NCBI GenBank assembly: GCA_938083135.1
Contig: CALLKY010000020.1
Span: forward strand, 1-61,781
DNA length: 61,781 bases
Direction of reading: 5' to 3'
DNA from: an uncultured Alphaproteobacteria bacterium
Lineage (GTDB): Bacteria; Pseudomonadota; Alphaproteobacteria; Bin95
The notes beneath the pieces are model-generated. The model had not been told where the DNA came from and did no database searches. It worked only from the letters and a program-made list of their open reading frames with translations. Shown here piece after piece: positions 25,623 through 34,815 of the stretch (within the stretch, counting starts at the first letter, position 1; each line of letters begins with the position of its first letter). A program made the position numbers and the translations under genes.

Positions 25623-26375
25623 TCACCCACTCATCGTCAATCCGCCGGAGATGCTTAGGACCTGGCCGGTGACGTAGTTGGCGCGGGGGCTGGCGAAGTA
25701 GAGGATGCCGTCGGCGACATCCTGGGGGGTGGCTAGGCGGCGGAAGGGGATGGCGCGGAGCAGGGCTTCCTTGATGCGCTCGCTCTGGCCTTCAAACAGT
25801 GGCGTGTCCGTTGGGCCGGGGCAGACGACATTCACACAGATATTGTGCCGCGCCATTTCCCGCGCCAATGACTTCGAGAACGCCATGACACCGCCCTTGG
25901 CACCCGCATAAACCGTTTCGCCCATGGAGCCGACGCGGCCTGCGTCACTGGACACATTGACGATCTTCGCACCGGCACCGGATTCCATCATCGGCTTCAC
26001 AAAGGCCTGACACACGCGGACTTGGCCCAGATAGTTCAGCTGCACGATCTTTTCGATGAACTCTGGTGAGTTCTCAACAAACGGCTCCGTCCGATCCCAG
26101 CCTGCGACATTCACCAGAATGTTCATAGCACCGTGCCGGCCCGTCACATCATCACAGCAGGCGAGGATGGCGGCGGGATCAGTGACGTCCAGCGCTACAA
26201 ACTCACCGCCGCCTTTTTGCGCAGCCAGTTCCGCCGTCACTGCATCAGCTTTGTCGGCAGCGATATCGCACGCGATGACATAGGCCCCTGCTTCAGCCAG
26301 CGTGTTGGCGGTTGCGCGGCCAATGCCCGATGCAGCGCCGGTAACAAAGGCCTTCTGGCCGGACAGATCAATCAT
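25623..26375 (-). CDS. Short-chain dehydrogenase (2-hydroxycyclohexanecarboxyl-CoA dehydrogenase-like)
   Basis: The 250-residue SDR has AFVTGAASGIGRATANTLAE, an Asp after the second strand (YVIACDIAAD, favouring NAD), NVAGWDRTEPFVENSPEF, the catalytic Ser in VNVSSDAGRVGSMG, YAGAKGG and the closing PTDTPLFE. The NVAGWD segment is characteristic of BadH-type enzymes that oxidise alicyclic or 3-hydroxyacyl-CoA substrates. It follows the DUF2948 gene by 12 bases and may be read with dcd-murA. Two enoyl-CoA hydratase-like genes lie 5 kb away. Confidence 0.85.
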   Translation of the reverse strand: MIDLSGQKAFVTGAASGIGRATANTLAEAGAYVIACDIAADKADAVTAELAAQKGGGEFVALDVTDPAAILACCDDVTGRHGAMNILVNVAGWDRTEPFVENSPEFIEKIVQLNYLGQVRVCQAFVKPMMESGAGAKIVNVSSDAGRVGSMGETVYAGAKGGVMAFSKSLAREMARHNICVNVVCPGPTDTPLFEGQSERIKEALLRAIPFRRLATPQDVADGILYFASPRANYVTGQVLSISGGLTMSG

Positions 26376-26387
26376 GGGAGGTCTCGC

Positions 26388-26855
26388 TTATTCTGCTGAA
26401 TCGGGGGCAATGCTATCAAGGTCGTGGTCGGGCTTCCAACGGGTCGGCCAGGCATCACCTTGGTCCGCAAGGGCGGCGGCGATGTCATTGGTCTCGACGC
26501 GAATTTGGATGTCTTCGGCGAAGATAAGATCGATGCCACCATCCACAGGCCGCAGGCTCATGAAGGATAGCATGCGGTCGCTCTCATTCAGGCTGAAGCC
26601 CCGGGACCGAACACGCTCAACACCCGCAATCGAAAGCACCGAATGGATGCGGTAGTAGATCAACTCACCACCGGACTCTTCGCCACCCTGCTCCCACATA
26701 AAACGGTTGAAGGCGATGACCACGCGCTGCTCACCCTTAAGCCAGGTGATATCGCCTACGGGTGACAGCGCATCCTGCAGGCAGGCGCTCATGACGGTCA
26801 GGTCCGCGCCGTCCTTCGCCAGGAGCTTCAAAGGTTTGGGTTCGGCGCTGGTCAT
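26388..26855 (-). CDS. DUF2948 family protein
   Basis: The 155-residue protein shows the DUF2948 layout: LKLLAKDGADLTVMSACLQD at the start, then DITWLKGEQRVVIAFNRFMW and RIHSVLSIAGVERVRSRG, and an acidic-aromatic end DDxDxxWPTxxKPDHDLD-like. In alphaproteobacteria this small gene is commonly found directly after murA, as here, where its ATG overlaps the murA stop by one base. Its function is not known. Confidence 0.85.
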   Translation of the reverse strand: MTSAEPKPLKLLAKDGADLTVMSACLQDALSPVGDITWLKGEQRVVIAFNRFMWEQGGEESGGELIYYRIHSVLSIAGVERVRSRGFSLNESDRMLSFMSLRPVDGGIDLIFAEDIQIRVETNDIAAALADQGDAWPTRWKPDHDLDSIAPDSAE

Positions 26856-28114
26856 CAGGCGCGCTCCCGCACGATTTCTGCCCCGCAGGCGTTTAGCTTG
26901 GCTTCAACCCGTTCATAACCGCGATCCAGATGGTAAATGCGGTTGACCAGAGTTTCCCCCTCCGCCGCCAATCCAGCCAGCACGAGGCTGACGGATGCCC
27001 GCAAATCTGTTGCCATCACGGGCGCGCCCTTCAGGCGTTCAACGCCACGGATCATCGCGGAGGCGCCATGGACATTAATATTCGCCCCCATGCGCGTCAG
27101 TTCCGGCACATGCATGAAGCGGTTTTCAAAGATCGTTTCTGTCACCATCGATGCGCCCTTGGCCGTCGCCATAGCGGCCATGAACTGGGCTTGCAGGTCT
27201 GTCGGGAAGCCTGGATGCGGCTCCGTCATCATATCCACACCTTCAAGCGGCCCATTGGCGCGGGCAACGCGGAACCCACGCGCCGTTTCTGTGAATACAA
27301 CACCCGCATCTTCCAGCTTCGCGGCAGCGGCGGCGATCAGGTCAAGCTGTCCGCCGATAATTTCAACATCACCGCCGGTGAGCGCCGCGGCCATGGCGAA
27401 GGTGCCAGTTTCGATCCTGTCCGGGACGACGGAATGAGTTGCATGGTGCAGGCTGGTGACGCCAGTGATCCGCAGCGTATCCGTGCCAACGCCCTCAATC
27501 TTAGCGCCCATGGCGATCAGGCAATTGGCAAGGTCTATGATTTCAGGCTCGCGCGCGGCGTTGATCAGCACGCTTTCGCCATCAGCCAAGCTTGCGGCCA
27601 TCATCGCGTTTTCGGTGGCACCGACGGAAACCATAGGGAACGCAACGCGCCCGCCCTTCAGGCCATTCGGCGCTTTCGCCTGGATGTAGCCGGATTCCAA
27701 GATGATCTCGGCACCCATTTCTTCCAGTGCCATTAAATGCAGATCGACTGGCCTATTGCCAATGGCGCAACCGCCGGGCAGTGACACCGTCGCCTCACCA
27801 GCGCGCGCGACAAGTGGCCCCAACACCAGCACAGATGCACGCATTTTACGGACAACGTCATAGGGCGCTTCGGTGCTGGAGAATGTCTTCGCCTGAATTT
27901 TGGCAGCCCCCGTAGTCCGGTCCACCGCAGCGCCAAGGCCTTCCAGCAGTTCGGCCATGGACGCGATATCTGCCAGATCAGGCAGGTTCTCGAGCGTCAG
28001 CCCCTCGGCGGATAAGAGGCCAGCAGCCATCAGTGGCAGCGCCGCGTTCTTGGCGCCGCTGATCTTGATTTCGCCGTGGAGCGGAGCGCCGCCCCGGATG
28101 CGCAGGCGGTCCAT
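26855..28114 (-). CDS. murA: UDP-N-acetylglucosamine 1-carboxyvinyltransferase
   Basis: The 419-residue protein has the EPSP-synthase-type double fold of Mur[19 protein letters not shown] with the catalytic Lys-Asn pair, [18 protein letters not shown], the catalytic Cys in [31 protein letters not shown] (catalytic Asp) and the closing [16 protein letters not shown]. It transfers enolpyruvate from PEP to UDP-GlcNAc, the first committed step of peptidoglycan synthesis. It starts 10 bases after dcd and overlaps DUF2948; hisD, often next in this cluster, is not present. Confidence 0.97.
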   Translation of the reverse strand: MDRLRIRGGAPLHGEIKISGAKNAALPLMAAGLLSAEGLTLENLPDLADIASMAELLEGLGAAVDRTTGAAKIQAKTFSSTEAPYDVVRKMRASVLVLGPLVARAGEATVSLPGGCAIGNRPVDLHLMALEEMGAEIILESGYIQAKAPNGLKGGRVAFPMVSVGATENAMMAASLADGESVLINAAREPEIIDLANCLIAMGAKIEGVGTDTLRITGVTSLHHATHSVVPDRIETGTFAMAAALTGGDVEIIGGQLDLIAAAAAKLEDAGVVFTETARGFRVARANGPLEGVDMMTEPHPGFPTDLQAQFMAAMATAKGASMVTETIFENRFMHVPELTRMGANINVHGASAMIRGVERLKGAPVMATDLRASVSLVLAGLAAEGETLVNRIYHLDRGYERVEAKLNACGAEIVRERA

Positions 28115-28124
28115 CAGCGGTTCC

Positions 28125-28679
28125 TCAAAGCTTCGGCAGCGTTACGCCGCGCTGGCCCATATATTTGCCCGCCCGGTCTGCATATGACGTTTCGCATTCA
28201 CTCTCCGCGCGCAGGAACAGAAACTGGCACGCACCTTCATTGGCGTAGACCTTGGCAGGCAGCGGCGTGGTATTGGAGAATTCCAACGTCACATGGCCTT
28301 CCCATTCGGGTTCCAGCGGCGTCACGTTCACGATGATACCGCAACGGGCATAGGTGGATTTGCCAAGGCAGATCACCAGCACATCACGAGGAATGCGGAA
28401 ATATTCGACCGTGCGGGCAAGCGCGAAAGAATTTGGCGGGATGATGCAAACATCCGTATCCCGCTCCACGAAGCTCTGGTCAGAGAACGCTTTGGGATCC
28501 ACCGTGACCGAGTCCACATTGGTGAACACCCGGAATTCCGGTGCCACCCGCGCATCATAGCCATATGAGGAGCAGCCGTAAGAAATCACGCCGTCCCGTT
28601 TCAAGCCGTCATGATACGGCTCGATCATGTTTTTGGTCTCCGACATTTCGCGGATCCAGGTATCCGGCAACACACCCAT
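28125..28679 (-). CDS. dcd: dCTP deaminase
   Basis: The 184-residue protein begins [12 protein letters not shown] and has the trimeric dUTPase-like motifs of Dcd: [53 protein letters not shown] (with the catalytic Glu) and a C-terminal [13 protein letters not shown]. It deaminates dCTP to dUTP for thymidylate synthesis. The ATG at 28679 has GGAG six bases upstream and gives the usual family length. Confidence 0.95.
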   Translation of the reverse strand: MGVLPDTWIREMSETKNMIEPYHDGLKRDGVISYGCSSYGYDARVAPEFRVFTNVDSVTVDPKAFSDQSFVERDTDVCIIPPNSFALARTVEYFRIPRDVLVICLGKSTYARCGIIVNVTPLEPEWEGHVTLEFSNTTPLPAKVYANEGACQFLFLRAESECETSYADRAGKYMGQRGVTLPKL

Positions 28680-28750
28680 CAGCTTCTCCACCAGCGGCAA
28701 TACACTGCCCTGGCCCATTCACCCCAACAAAACACATTGTTTCTATCGAA

Positions 28751-28782
28751 CCCAACGGCGCCCCTCAAGCGGCAGGGTTGGG
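28751..28782 (-). terminator. Weak hairpin between rhuM and dcd
   Basis: CCCAAC (28751-28756) and GTTGGG (28777-28782) form a 6-bp perfect stem about 20 bases past the rhuM stop. It may end the rhuM message; the run of T after it is short. Nothing else was seen in the 121-base gap. Confidence 0.3.
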
Positions 28783-28800
28783 GAGAAGTTTGGGCGATGG

Positions 28801-29859
28801 CTAGTCCACGTCATCTGACGCAGCTTGAATAGCGGCACGGCGCGCACTTGCGAACGTGTCGTAGACGGATTTCACGTATACATCGGCGTCGGCTTTGGAA
28901 ACACCGCCCTTGTCCTGCAGAAGGGGGCGGTCGTTGTTGCGTATGAACTGGTCCAGCTTAGTCTCGGCATCCAGCATCGTGACCAACCGCATAAGGTCGG
29001 TTTCTTGTTCAAAGTAATCGAGGAGCATACCGGTGAAGCGGTTGAGGTCACGAACTTCCGCATCGCCAAGATAATTCTTGGCCGTTAGCGTATCGCGTTG
29101 GGTTATCTGCCTGCCAGGCCAGCTTGCCAGCCCCATATTCGGCAAACTGGCGTCTGCGCGCTGCATACGAAGTTCCGCGCCTGTCATCTGAGTGACCGCA
29201 TAATGCAGCTTGTTCTGCACGGTGGCGAAGAACGCCCGGCGGCGTTGTTCGGGAATGGCGGCGTAGTCACTGCATAGGGAACATATGCGCCGCACCTCCT
29301 TGTAGACATTCGCCTCAGATGCCCGAATATCGCGAATAATCTCGCGAAGTTCACGAAAATGGTCCGAAGCCTCAGACTCTTTCAGCCGCTCGGCATCAAC
29401 CACAAAGCCTTTGGTTGCAAACTGCACGAGCTTATCCGTCGCCCAGCGCCGGAATACCGTGCCTTGCCGCGACGATACACGGTAGCCAACTGAGATTACC
29501 ATATCCAGGCTATAGAGCGTCGCGGGACGACCATGACTTGTTTGCGCTTTCCGCAAAGAAGTCGTTTCGTCTAACTCTCCCTCTTCAAGGACGTTCGTTA
29601 TATGGCGGGATATTCTGGAAGTATCTCTACCGAATAAATCCGCAATCTGAGCCTGCGTCATCCAGAGTGAGTCGCCGCTATATTGCAATTGGACAGACGC
29701 GCCAGCATCCGTGGTGTAAAGCAAGAACCTATCGCCAGTCGCCTCATCCTCTATAAGCCGAACAGGCTCGATGGCTGGTGTGGATGCGGGGGCGGTGATG
29801 CTTTCAAGCGCATCATTCGGAGACTTTGGGTTCACCGATTGGCCTTTTGGTCTGGTCAA
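28801..29859 (-). CDS. RhuM family protein (virulence/accessory protein)
   Basis: The 352-residue protein has the RhuM family pattern: SLWMTQAQIADLFGRDTSRI and RHITNVLEEGELDE (a winged-helix-like N-terminus), then ATLYSLDMVISVGYRVSSRQG and FRRWATDKLVQFATKGF, and a C-terminal helical half. RhuM is found on pathogenicity and genomic islands and its role is unknown; the N-terminal half resembles phage-type DNA-binding regulators. The TTG start at 29859 has GGAGG upstream at proper spacing. An AT-rich promoter tract lies directly upstream, unlike its surroundings, which supports recent transfer. Confidence 0.85.
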   Translation of the reverse strand: MTRPKGQSVNPKSPNDALESITAPASTPAIEPVRLIEDEATGDRFLLYTTDAGASVQLQYSGDSLWMTQAQIADLFGRDTSRISRHITNVLEEGELDETTSLRKAQTSHGRPATLYSLDMVISVGYRVSSRQGTVFRRWATDKLVQFATKGFVVDAERLKESEASDHFRELREIIRDIRASEANVYKEVRRICSLCSDYAAIPEQRRRAFFATVQNKLHYAVTQMTGAELRMQRADASLPNMGLASWPGRQITQRDTLTAKNYLGDAEVRDLNRFTGMLLDYFEQETDLMRLVTMLDAETKLDQFIRNNDRPLLQDKGGVSKADADVYVKSVYDTFASARRAAIQAASDDVD

Positions 29860-29909
29860 GAAACGCCCTCCAGTGAAAATTGCGCGGCCGGATTTAGACG
29901 AAGCGGTAA

Positions 29910-29976
29910 AAACGCTCTATCGTACTTGAACTACATATTAAAATATATACTATAGTTAGAATATATTCATGCACAC
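29910..29976. promoter_or_regulatory. Very AT-rich tract upstream of rhuM
   Basis: About 60 bases consisting almost only of A and T (around ATATTAAAATATATACTATA) lie between the RhuM and GNAT genes in an otherwise GC-rich window. AATATAT and ATATATT form an inverted repeat inside it. Several TATA-like -10 sequences exist on the reverse strand, so it probably carries the rhuM promoter and may be a site for silencing proteins. Confidence 0.45.
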
Positions 29977-29984
29977 TCCCAATT

Positions 29985-30845
29985 CTACCCCAACTCCATC
30001 GTTGTGATCCCGAACGTCTCCTGCAGTGGCAAATTGGGCTCGGGGCCGTTGTACATTCGGGCCGCGCCAAAGCTGGGTTTGAGGCCAAGCCGCAACGCGA
30101 GCGCTGTGGCCGCGGTGTTGCGGGCCGGTGTGTCAAACGCGATGGAGGCACCTGGGTCTAGATCGGCGGAGAGGGTGACGATCAAAGCTTCTGCCAGATC
30201 TTCTGATTCCGCAAACAGCGGACCGATTTTGTAGCCTTCGCGGCATTGGCGGATGGTGGCGTAGCCGGTGATGGTGCCATCTCGGAGTGCAAGCTGTGTA
30301 CGGCGGCGGTTTCCAGTGGGCGGCAAAGTCCATGCGCGGGTAAAATCCGTGCGCGGGCCTGGATAAAATCGCGCGTCATAGTCTACGAGGGCGTCCAGTT
30401 TATCCGCCGTAAGATCAACCACGCTGGGGGAAAGCAGCGCTTTCGGCAAGACCGGGACCCCAGAATGGCGCACGGTTTCATCCGCTAACACGAAGCCCGA
30501 CTTTTGATAATTCGCCTGTTGGTCCGGCACGCCATCCAGCCCGACCGTCCGATCGCCCAGATGCGCCATACCAGCGTTCCAGATGGCAATGCCCGTCCCC
30601 GTGCCGCGCTGGTCTGGACGGACGATGTAGAAACCCAGAAAGCCGTATTCTGGGCCGTAGCGCACGACAGCGATGGAGGCGACGGGCTCACCATTGCGCC
30701 AGCCCATCAGGAAACCTTTAGGGTCTGCCGTAAAGAACGCCGCCAGATCATCCAGCCCCGGGTTCCAGCCCTCTGCCGCCGCCCAATCGACGGCAGTTTG
30801 GTATTCGACCAGGGTTGCGGGGCGGATGATCAGGTCAGCAGTCAT
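29985..30845 (-). CDS. GNAT-family N-acetyltransferase
   Basis: The 286-residue protein carries an N-terminal GNAT domain: SIAVVRYGPEYGFLGFYIVR, then PDQRGTGTGIAIWNAGM, the acetyl-CoA pyrophosphate loop, and ANYQKSGFV. The C-terminal half (about 150-286) looks like a second, degenerate GNAT-type lobe with GYATIRQCREGYKIGPLFAE and ALALRLGLKPSF. Similar two-lobe proteins acetylate small amines or amino acids; the substrate here is unknown. It ends 12 bases before the enoyl-CoA hydratase gene starts transcribing in the same direction, so these genes may form one unit. Confidence 0.8.
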   Translation of the reverse strand: MTADLIIRPATLVEYQTAVDWAAAEGWNPGLDDLAAFFTADPKGFLMGWRNGEPVASIAVVRYGPEYGFLGFYIVRPDQRGTGTGIAIWNAGMAHLGDRTVGLDGVPDQQANYQKSGFVLADETVRHSGVPVLPKALLSPSVVDLTADKLDALVDYDARFYPGPRTDFTRAWTLPPTGNRRRTQLALRDGTITGYATIRQCREGYKIGPLFAESEDLAEALIVTLSADLDPGASIAFDTPARNTAATALALRLGLKPSFGAARMYNGPEPNLPLQETFGITTMELG

Positions 30846-30857
30846 GTCTGGGCGGCC

Positions 30858-31649
30858 TTAAGCACCCTTGAAATTGCCCGTGCGTTTTTCGCGCCATGCG
30901 GCGATGGCCTCTACATGGTCATCGGAAAGCCGCGCCAGCGTCATGTGTGAGGACACCATGTCGAGGCTGGAGCGCAGGTCCATTGTTTGGTTCTGCTGCA
31001 CCAAGCGCTTGATCAGGCGGACGGAAATCGGGGCACCTGCAGCGATTTTGGCGGCGATGGCAAGCACTTCATCCAGCATCTTGTCATCATCGAACACATC
31101 GCAAACGAGCCCGATATCCTTGGCTTCATCCGCATTCAGGAACTTGGACGTCCACAACAGCTCCAGCGCCTTTTGCACGCCAACAATGCGCGGCAGGAAC
31201 CAGCAGGCGCCGTTGCCGGGCACCAGGCCCATGCGCACATAGGTTTCGGCGAAACGGGCGGATTTCGCCGCATAGCGAAGGTCTGCATGCAGCGCCATGT
31301 CCATGCCTGCACCCACGGCGACACCGTTGACGGCCGCGAGCACCGGCTTATCCAGGGCCGCCACAGCTTGCGGAATTTTCTGAATGCGATCCCAAAGGCC
31401 AGACTTCACATCCTTCGTGCGCGGCACTTCGCCGGCACCCATACCACCCGTATCACCGCCGGAGCAGAAGCCCTTGCCCGCACCGGTCACGACAACCGCG
31501 CGCACATCGTCCCGCTCACCGCATTCCTGCAGGCGCGCCAAGTAAGCATCCAGCATGTCGTTGGAGAAGGCGTTCAGCTTTTCGGGATTGTTGAACGTAA
31601 TCAGCGCCACTTTGTCGGGGCGCACTTCAAATTTCAGTTTCTCAGTCAT
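30858..31649 (-). CDS. Enoyl-CoA hydratase/isomerase family protein
   Basis: The 263-residue crotonase-fold protein has VALITFNNPEKLNAFSNDML, the oxyanion-hole strand GAGKGFCSGGDTGGMG, and PVLAAVNGVAVGAGMDMALHADLRYAAKSA split around the second oxyanion Gly. The GLVPGNGACWFLPRIVG loop follows. At the two usual catalytic Glu positions it has one Gly/Asn-rich loop, so isomerase or other crotonase chemistry is possible. GGAGAG precedes the ATG at 31649. It lies 19 bases after the second crotonase gene, so they are co-transcribed. Confidence 0.9.
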   Translation of the reverse strand: MTEKLKFEVRPDKVALITFNNPEKLNAFSNDMLDAYLARLQECGERDDVRAVVVTGAGKGFCSGGDTGGMGAGEVPRTKDVKSGLWDRIQKIPQAVAALDKPVLAAVNGVAVGAGMDMALHADLRYAAKSARFAETYVRMGLVPGNGACWFLPRIVGVQKALELLWTSKFLNADEAKDIGLVCDVFDDDKMLDEVLAIAAKIAAGAPISVRLIKRLVQQNQTMDLRSSLDMVSSHMTLARLSDDHVEAIAAWREKRTGNFKGA

Positions 31650-31668
31650 GGTTCTCTCCGTTAGGTCC

Positions 31669-32451
31669 TTAAATGCCCGACCAATCGGGCGCACGTTTTT
31701 CGTTGAATGCGGCAATGCCTTCCTGGGCGTCTTCTGATGTGCCCATAAGGCCGCCATTACTTTCAGCCAGCACCAAGGCTTGATGCATCGTCATGTCCTG
31801 CATGGCTTTGTAAACATACAAACCACGACGGACGGCGGCAGGGCTGCTTTTCAGAATACGATCCAGCAGCCAATCGGTTTTGGCGTCAAGCTCTGCTGCG
31901 GGCACCACATGGTTCACGAGGCCAGCTTCCACCGCTTCATCGGCGGTCATTGGCTCGCCTGTCACCATCAGTTCCAGTAGCTTGCGTTTCGGCATGAGGC
32001 GCATGAGCTGGGTCATGATCATCATAGGCCAAACGCCAATACGGGTTTCAGGTGCCCCGAACTTCGCTGTATCAGTGGAGACCGCCATATCGCACATCGC
32101 CACCAGGCCTAGCCCACCCGCGACGGCGTGGCCGTTCACCCGTGCGATCATGGGCAAAGGGCAACGATCGACGAGACGGAACAGGTCTCCGATTTTCTGT
32201 GAAGGGTCCGAATGGTCGATCTGAAAGGGCCGGTCATCTCCGGTGCGCTTCAAGTCTGCTCCAGCGCAAAAAGCTTTATCACCAACGCCCGTCAGCACGA
32301 TTACCCGCACGTCCGGCATAGCGACCATGGCTTGATTGATGCCATCCATCATGCCGTCGACCACAGCGTCATTGATGGAATTCCGCCGTTCTTCGCGGTT
32401 GATGGTCATCCGCAACACGGGGCCGTCGCGCTCGATTAGTAGCTCGCTCAT
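31669..32451 (-). CDS. Enoyl-CoA hydratase/isomerase family protein
   Basis: The 260-residue crotonase-fold protein has PVLRMTINREERRNSINDAV, VGDKAFCAGADLKR (first oxyanion strand), PMIARVNGHAVAGGLGLVAM and TRIGVWPMMIMTQLMRLMP. The last loop lacks the usual Glu found in 2-enoyl-CoA hydratases. It probably works with the downstream crotonase on an acyl-CoA breakdown route. It is the first gene of the pair and is divergent from the YceI-GGT gene. Confidence 0.9.
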   Translation of the reverse strand: MSELLIERDGPVLRMTINREERRNSINDAVVDGMMDGINQAMVAMPDVRVIVLTGVGDKAFCAGADLKRTGDDRPFQIDHSDPSQKIGDLFRLVDRCPLPMIARVNGHAVAGGLGLVAMCDMAVSTDTAKFGAPETRIGVWPMMIMTQLMRLMPKRKLLELMVTGEPMTADEAVEAGLVNHVVPAAELDAKTDWLLDRILKSSPAAVRRGLYVYKAMQDMTMHQALVLAESNGGLMGTSEDAQEGIAAFNEKRAPDWSGI

Positions 32452-32538
32452 TTGTGATGTTCCGCCGTTTCACCATTCGCGTCCGAAGCCTATGCTGCCT
32501 GCGAATGGCCTGAACCGTAAAGAGGGAGTTCTCGGCAC

Positions 32539-34797
32539 ATGCTGCGCTTAATCACCTGCTTCGCGATCCTGGCGCTCGCCAATATTTCAACGACCGCCGC
32601 GGCTGACCCACCCCGCTGGGCGATAGATCACGCAAAGAGCCACCTGCATTTTATTTCGAAATGGCAGGGTGCCCCCGTCAAAGGCGTATTCAAAACCTGG
32701 AGCGGCGATATCCGTTTTGATCCAGCGGACCTGGCCGCCAGCAGCGTCGCCATCGAAATCGACACTGCCAGCCTGGACACCGCCTATAAGGACCGGGATG
32801 ACGGCCTGCGCGGTAGCGATGGCTTCAAGAGTGACGCATTCCCAACCGCAACCTACAAAGCCGCGACCTTCCGCGACCTGGGCGACGGCAAATTTGAAGC
32901 TGACGGTATTCTGAAGATCAAAGATCTGGAAGCCCCGGTCACGCTGCCTTTCATGCTGGAAATCAGCGGCGATACAGCCGTGATGACGGCATCCGTCGGC
33001 CTGTCCCGCATCGCACTCGGCCTTGGCAAAGGCCAATGGAAAGACACCAGCATCATCAAGGATGAAGTGTCCGTCGAAATCCGCGTGGAAGCGGTGCGCG
33101 AAAAGCAAGCTGCTGCAACCCCGACCGAGCCAGAGCCAGAAGAAGCTTCCGGGCGGATTGGCCAAGCGCGCCCGACGCTCGGCACAAAGCAGATGGCGGT
33201 CGCGGCGAACAATCACGCGACCGAGGCAGCCTATAAAGCGCTCCGGGCGGGCGGGACGGCAGCAGATGCGGCCATCGCCGCACAGTTCGTGCTGAACCTG
33301 GTTGAGCCGCAATCCTCCGGCATCGGCGGCGGCGCATTCCTGCTCTATTGGGACCCCACCACGAAACAGATGGCTGCGCTGGATGGTCGTGAGACGGCAC
33401 CTGCTGCGGCAGACCCGGATTATTTCCTGAACGCAAGCGGCAAGCCGATGAAGTTCTGGGAAGCCGTGGTTGGTGGCCGCGCTGTCGGAACGCCAGGAAC
33501 TCTGGCGCTGCTGGCCGAAATGCATCAACGCTACGGCAAGCTGCCCTGGGCCGATTTACTGGAGCCAGCGATCCGATTGGCCGAGACTGGGTTCGCGATC
33601 TCACCCCGCCTTGCTGGCGCTATCGCCAAGGCGCAGGCCAAGGGCCTGGATAGGTTTCCGGCAACGCGGGCCTATTTCTTCCAGGCGGATGGGCAACCGA
33701 AGCCATCCGGCACCCGGCTGAATAACCCCGCCTTCGCCCAGACCCTCCGCCAGATTGCGAAGGATGGCGCAAAAGCGTTTTATGATGGCCCTATCGGTCA
33801 AGAAATCATTGCCAAAGTGCAGGCTGCGAGCAATCCAGGCCTGCTCTCCGCCAGTGATCTAAAGGCCTATCGCGTAAGGGACAGGCAAGCTATTTGCGCG
33901 CCATATCGGGGCTATGATGTTTGCGGGTTTCCGCCACCAACGTCCGGTGGAGTCGGTGTCCTTCAAGCCCTGACGATGTTGGGGCAGCATGACCTGAAGG
34001 CTATCGGCCCAGGTGCCCAGGCGGCGCATCTTTTCGCCGCCGCAATGAAACGCGTTTATGCGGACCGGGCGCGCTATCTGGCAGATCCAGACTTTATCGA
34101 CGTCCCGACCAAAGGCCTGATTGACGCTGGATATCTGCAGCAACGGGGTGCCGAGATTGATCCCGCAAAGGCAGGCGGCAAAGCGAAAGCCGGTGAGCCG
34201 CCGAGCGCGCCAGCCCCCATGGCCGCACCGATTCAGCCCCCGGAGAAAGGCACCAGTCATATCGTTGTGCGCGATCAATGGGGGGCAGCGCTTTCTATGA
34301 CTACAACGATTGAAACGGGGTTTGGCAGCCGCTTAATGGCAGGCGGGTTTCTGCTCAATAACGAATTGACGGATTTCTCCCGCGCGCCCGTCCGCAAGGG
34401 TTTGCTCGTCGCAAACCGCGTTGAGGGCGGGAAGCGTCCGCGCTCTACCATGTCGCCGGTGATTGTGATGAAGGATGGCGCGCCGGCGCTGCTGGTCGGA
34501 TCGCCCGGCGGGTCGCGGATTATCGGCTATGTGGCAGGTGCCATCATCAATATGATTGATTTCGATATGCCGGTCGCCACAGCATTGGCAGCAGGCCATG
34601 TCAGCAATCGCAACGGCCCGACAGACTTGGAGGCGGGAACCAGTGCCGAAACGCTGGCTGCGGCGCTGACTGCAATGAGCCACAAGACCCGCATCCGCGA
34701 TCTCAACAGCGGCCTCGCCGCCATCCGTGTTCATGGTGACGGCAAGCTAGAGGGTGCCGCGGACCCCCGCCGCGAGGGTTTCGCACTGGGTGACTGA
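32539..34797 (+). CDS. Exported YceI domain / gamma-glutamyltransferase fusion protein
   Basis: One 752-residue chain joins two domains normally encoded apart. A signal peptide (MLRLITCFAILALANISTTA, cut near AAA-DP) is followed by a YceI-like lipocalin-type domain (about 25-190). Its markers are WAIDHAKSHLHFISKWQGA, SSVAIEIDTASLDT and DGLRGSDGFKSDAFPTATY. A charged linker (QAAATPTEPEPEEASGR) leads to a full gamma-glutamyltransferase from about 207. This has GTAADAAIAAQFVLNLVEP, SSGIGGGAFLLYWD, GFPPPTSGGVGV, the autoprocessing and catalytic Thr T572 in KGTSHIVVRD, and NNELTDFS and GSPGGSRI. GGT cleaves glutathione or other gamma-glutamyl compounds in the periplasm; YceI proteins bind isoprenoid-like lipids. 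Confidence 0.9.
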   Translation: MLRLITCFAILALANISTTAAADPPRWAIDHAKSHLHFISKWQGAPVKGVFKTWSGDIRFDPADLAASSVAIEIDTASLDTAYKDRDDGLRGSDGFKSDAFPTATYKAATFRDLGDGKFEADGILKIKDLEAPVTLPFMLEISGDTAVMTASVGLSRIALGLGKGQWKDTSIIKDEVSVEIRVEAVREKQAAATPTEPEPEEASGRIGQARPTLGTKQMAVAANNHATEAAYKALRAGGTAADAAIAAQFVLNLVEPQSSGIGGGAFLLYWDPTTKQMAALDGRETAPAAADPDYFLNASGKPMKFWEAVVGGRAVGTPGTLALLAEMHQRYGKLPWADLLEPAIRLAETGFAISPRLAGAIAKAQAKGLDRFPATRAYFFQADGQPKPSGTRLNNPAFAQTLRQIAKDGAKAFYDGPIGQEIIAKVQAASNPGLLSASDLKAYRVRDRQAICAPYRGYDVCGFPPPTSGGVGVLQALTMLGQHDLKAIGPGAQAAHLFAAAMKRVYADRARYLADPDFIDVPTKGLIDAGYLQQRGAEIDPAKAGGKAKAGEPPSAPAPMAAPIQPPEKGTSHIVVRDQWGAALSMTTTIETGFGSRLMAGGFLLNNELTDFSRAPVRKGLLVANRVEGGKRPRSTMSPVIVMKDGAPALLVGSPGGSRIIGYVAGAIINMIDFDMPVATALAAGHVSNRNGPTDLEAGTSAETLAAALTAMSHKTRIRDLNSGLAAIRVHGDGKLEGAADPRREGFALGD

Positions 34798-34815
34798 GGC
34801 TAGAGCATATTCGGC

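Noticed and set aside
26930-27736. 268-residue forward frame over murA
   Set aside because: Antisense to a clear murA; no start signal or motif.
32587-33528. 313-residue open frame on the reverse strand
   Set aside because: It lies wholly inside the YceI-GGT gene, antisense, with no family motifs; it is a shadow of codon bias.
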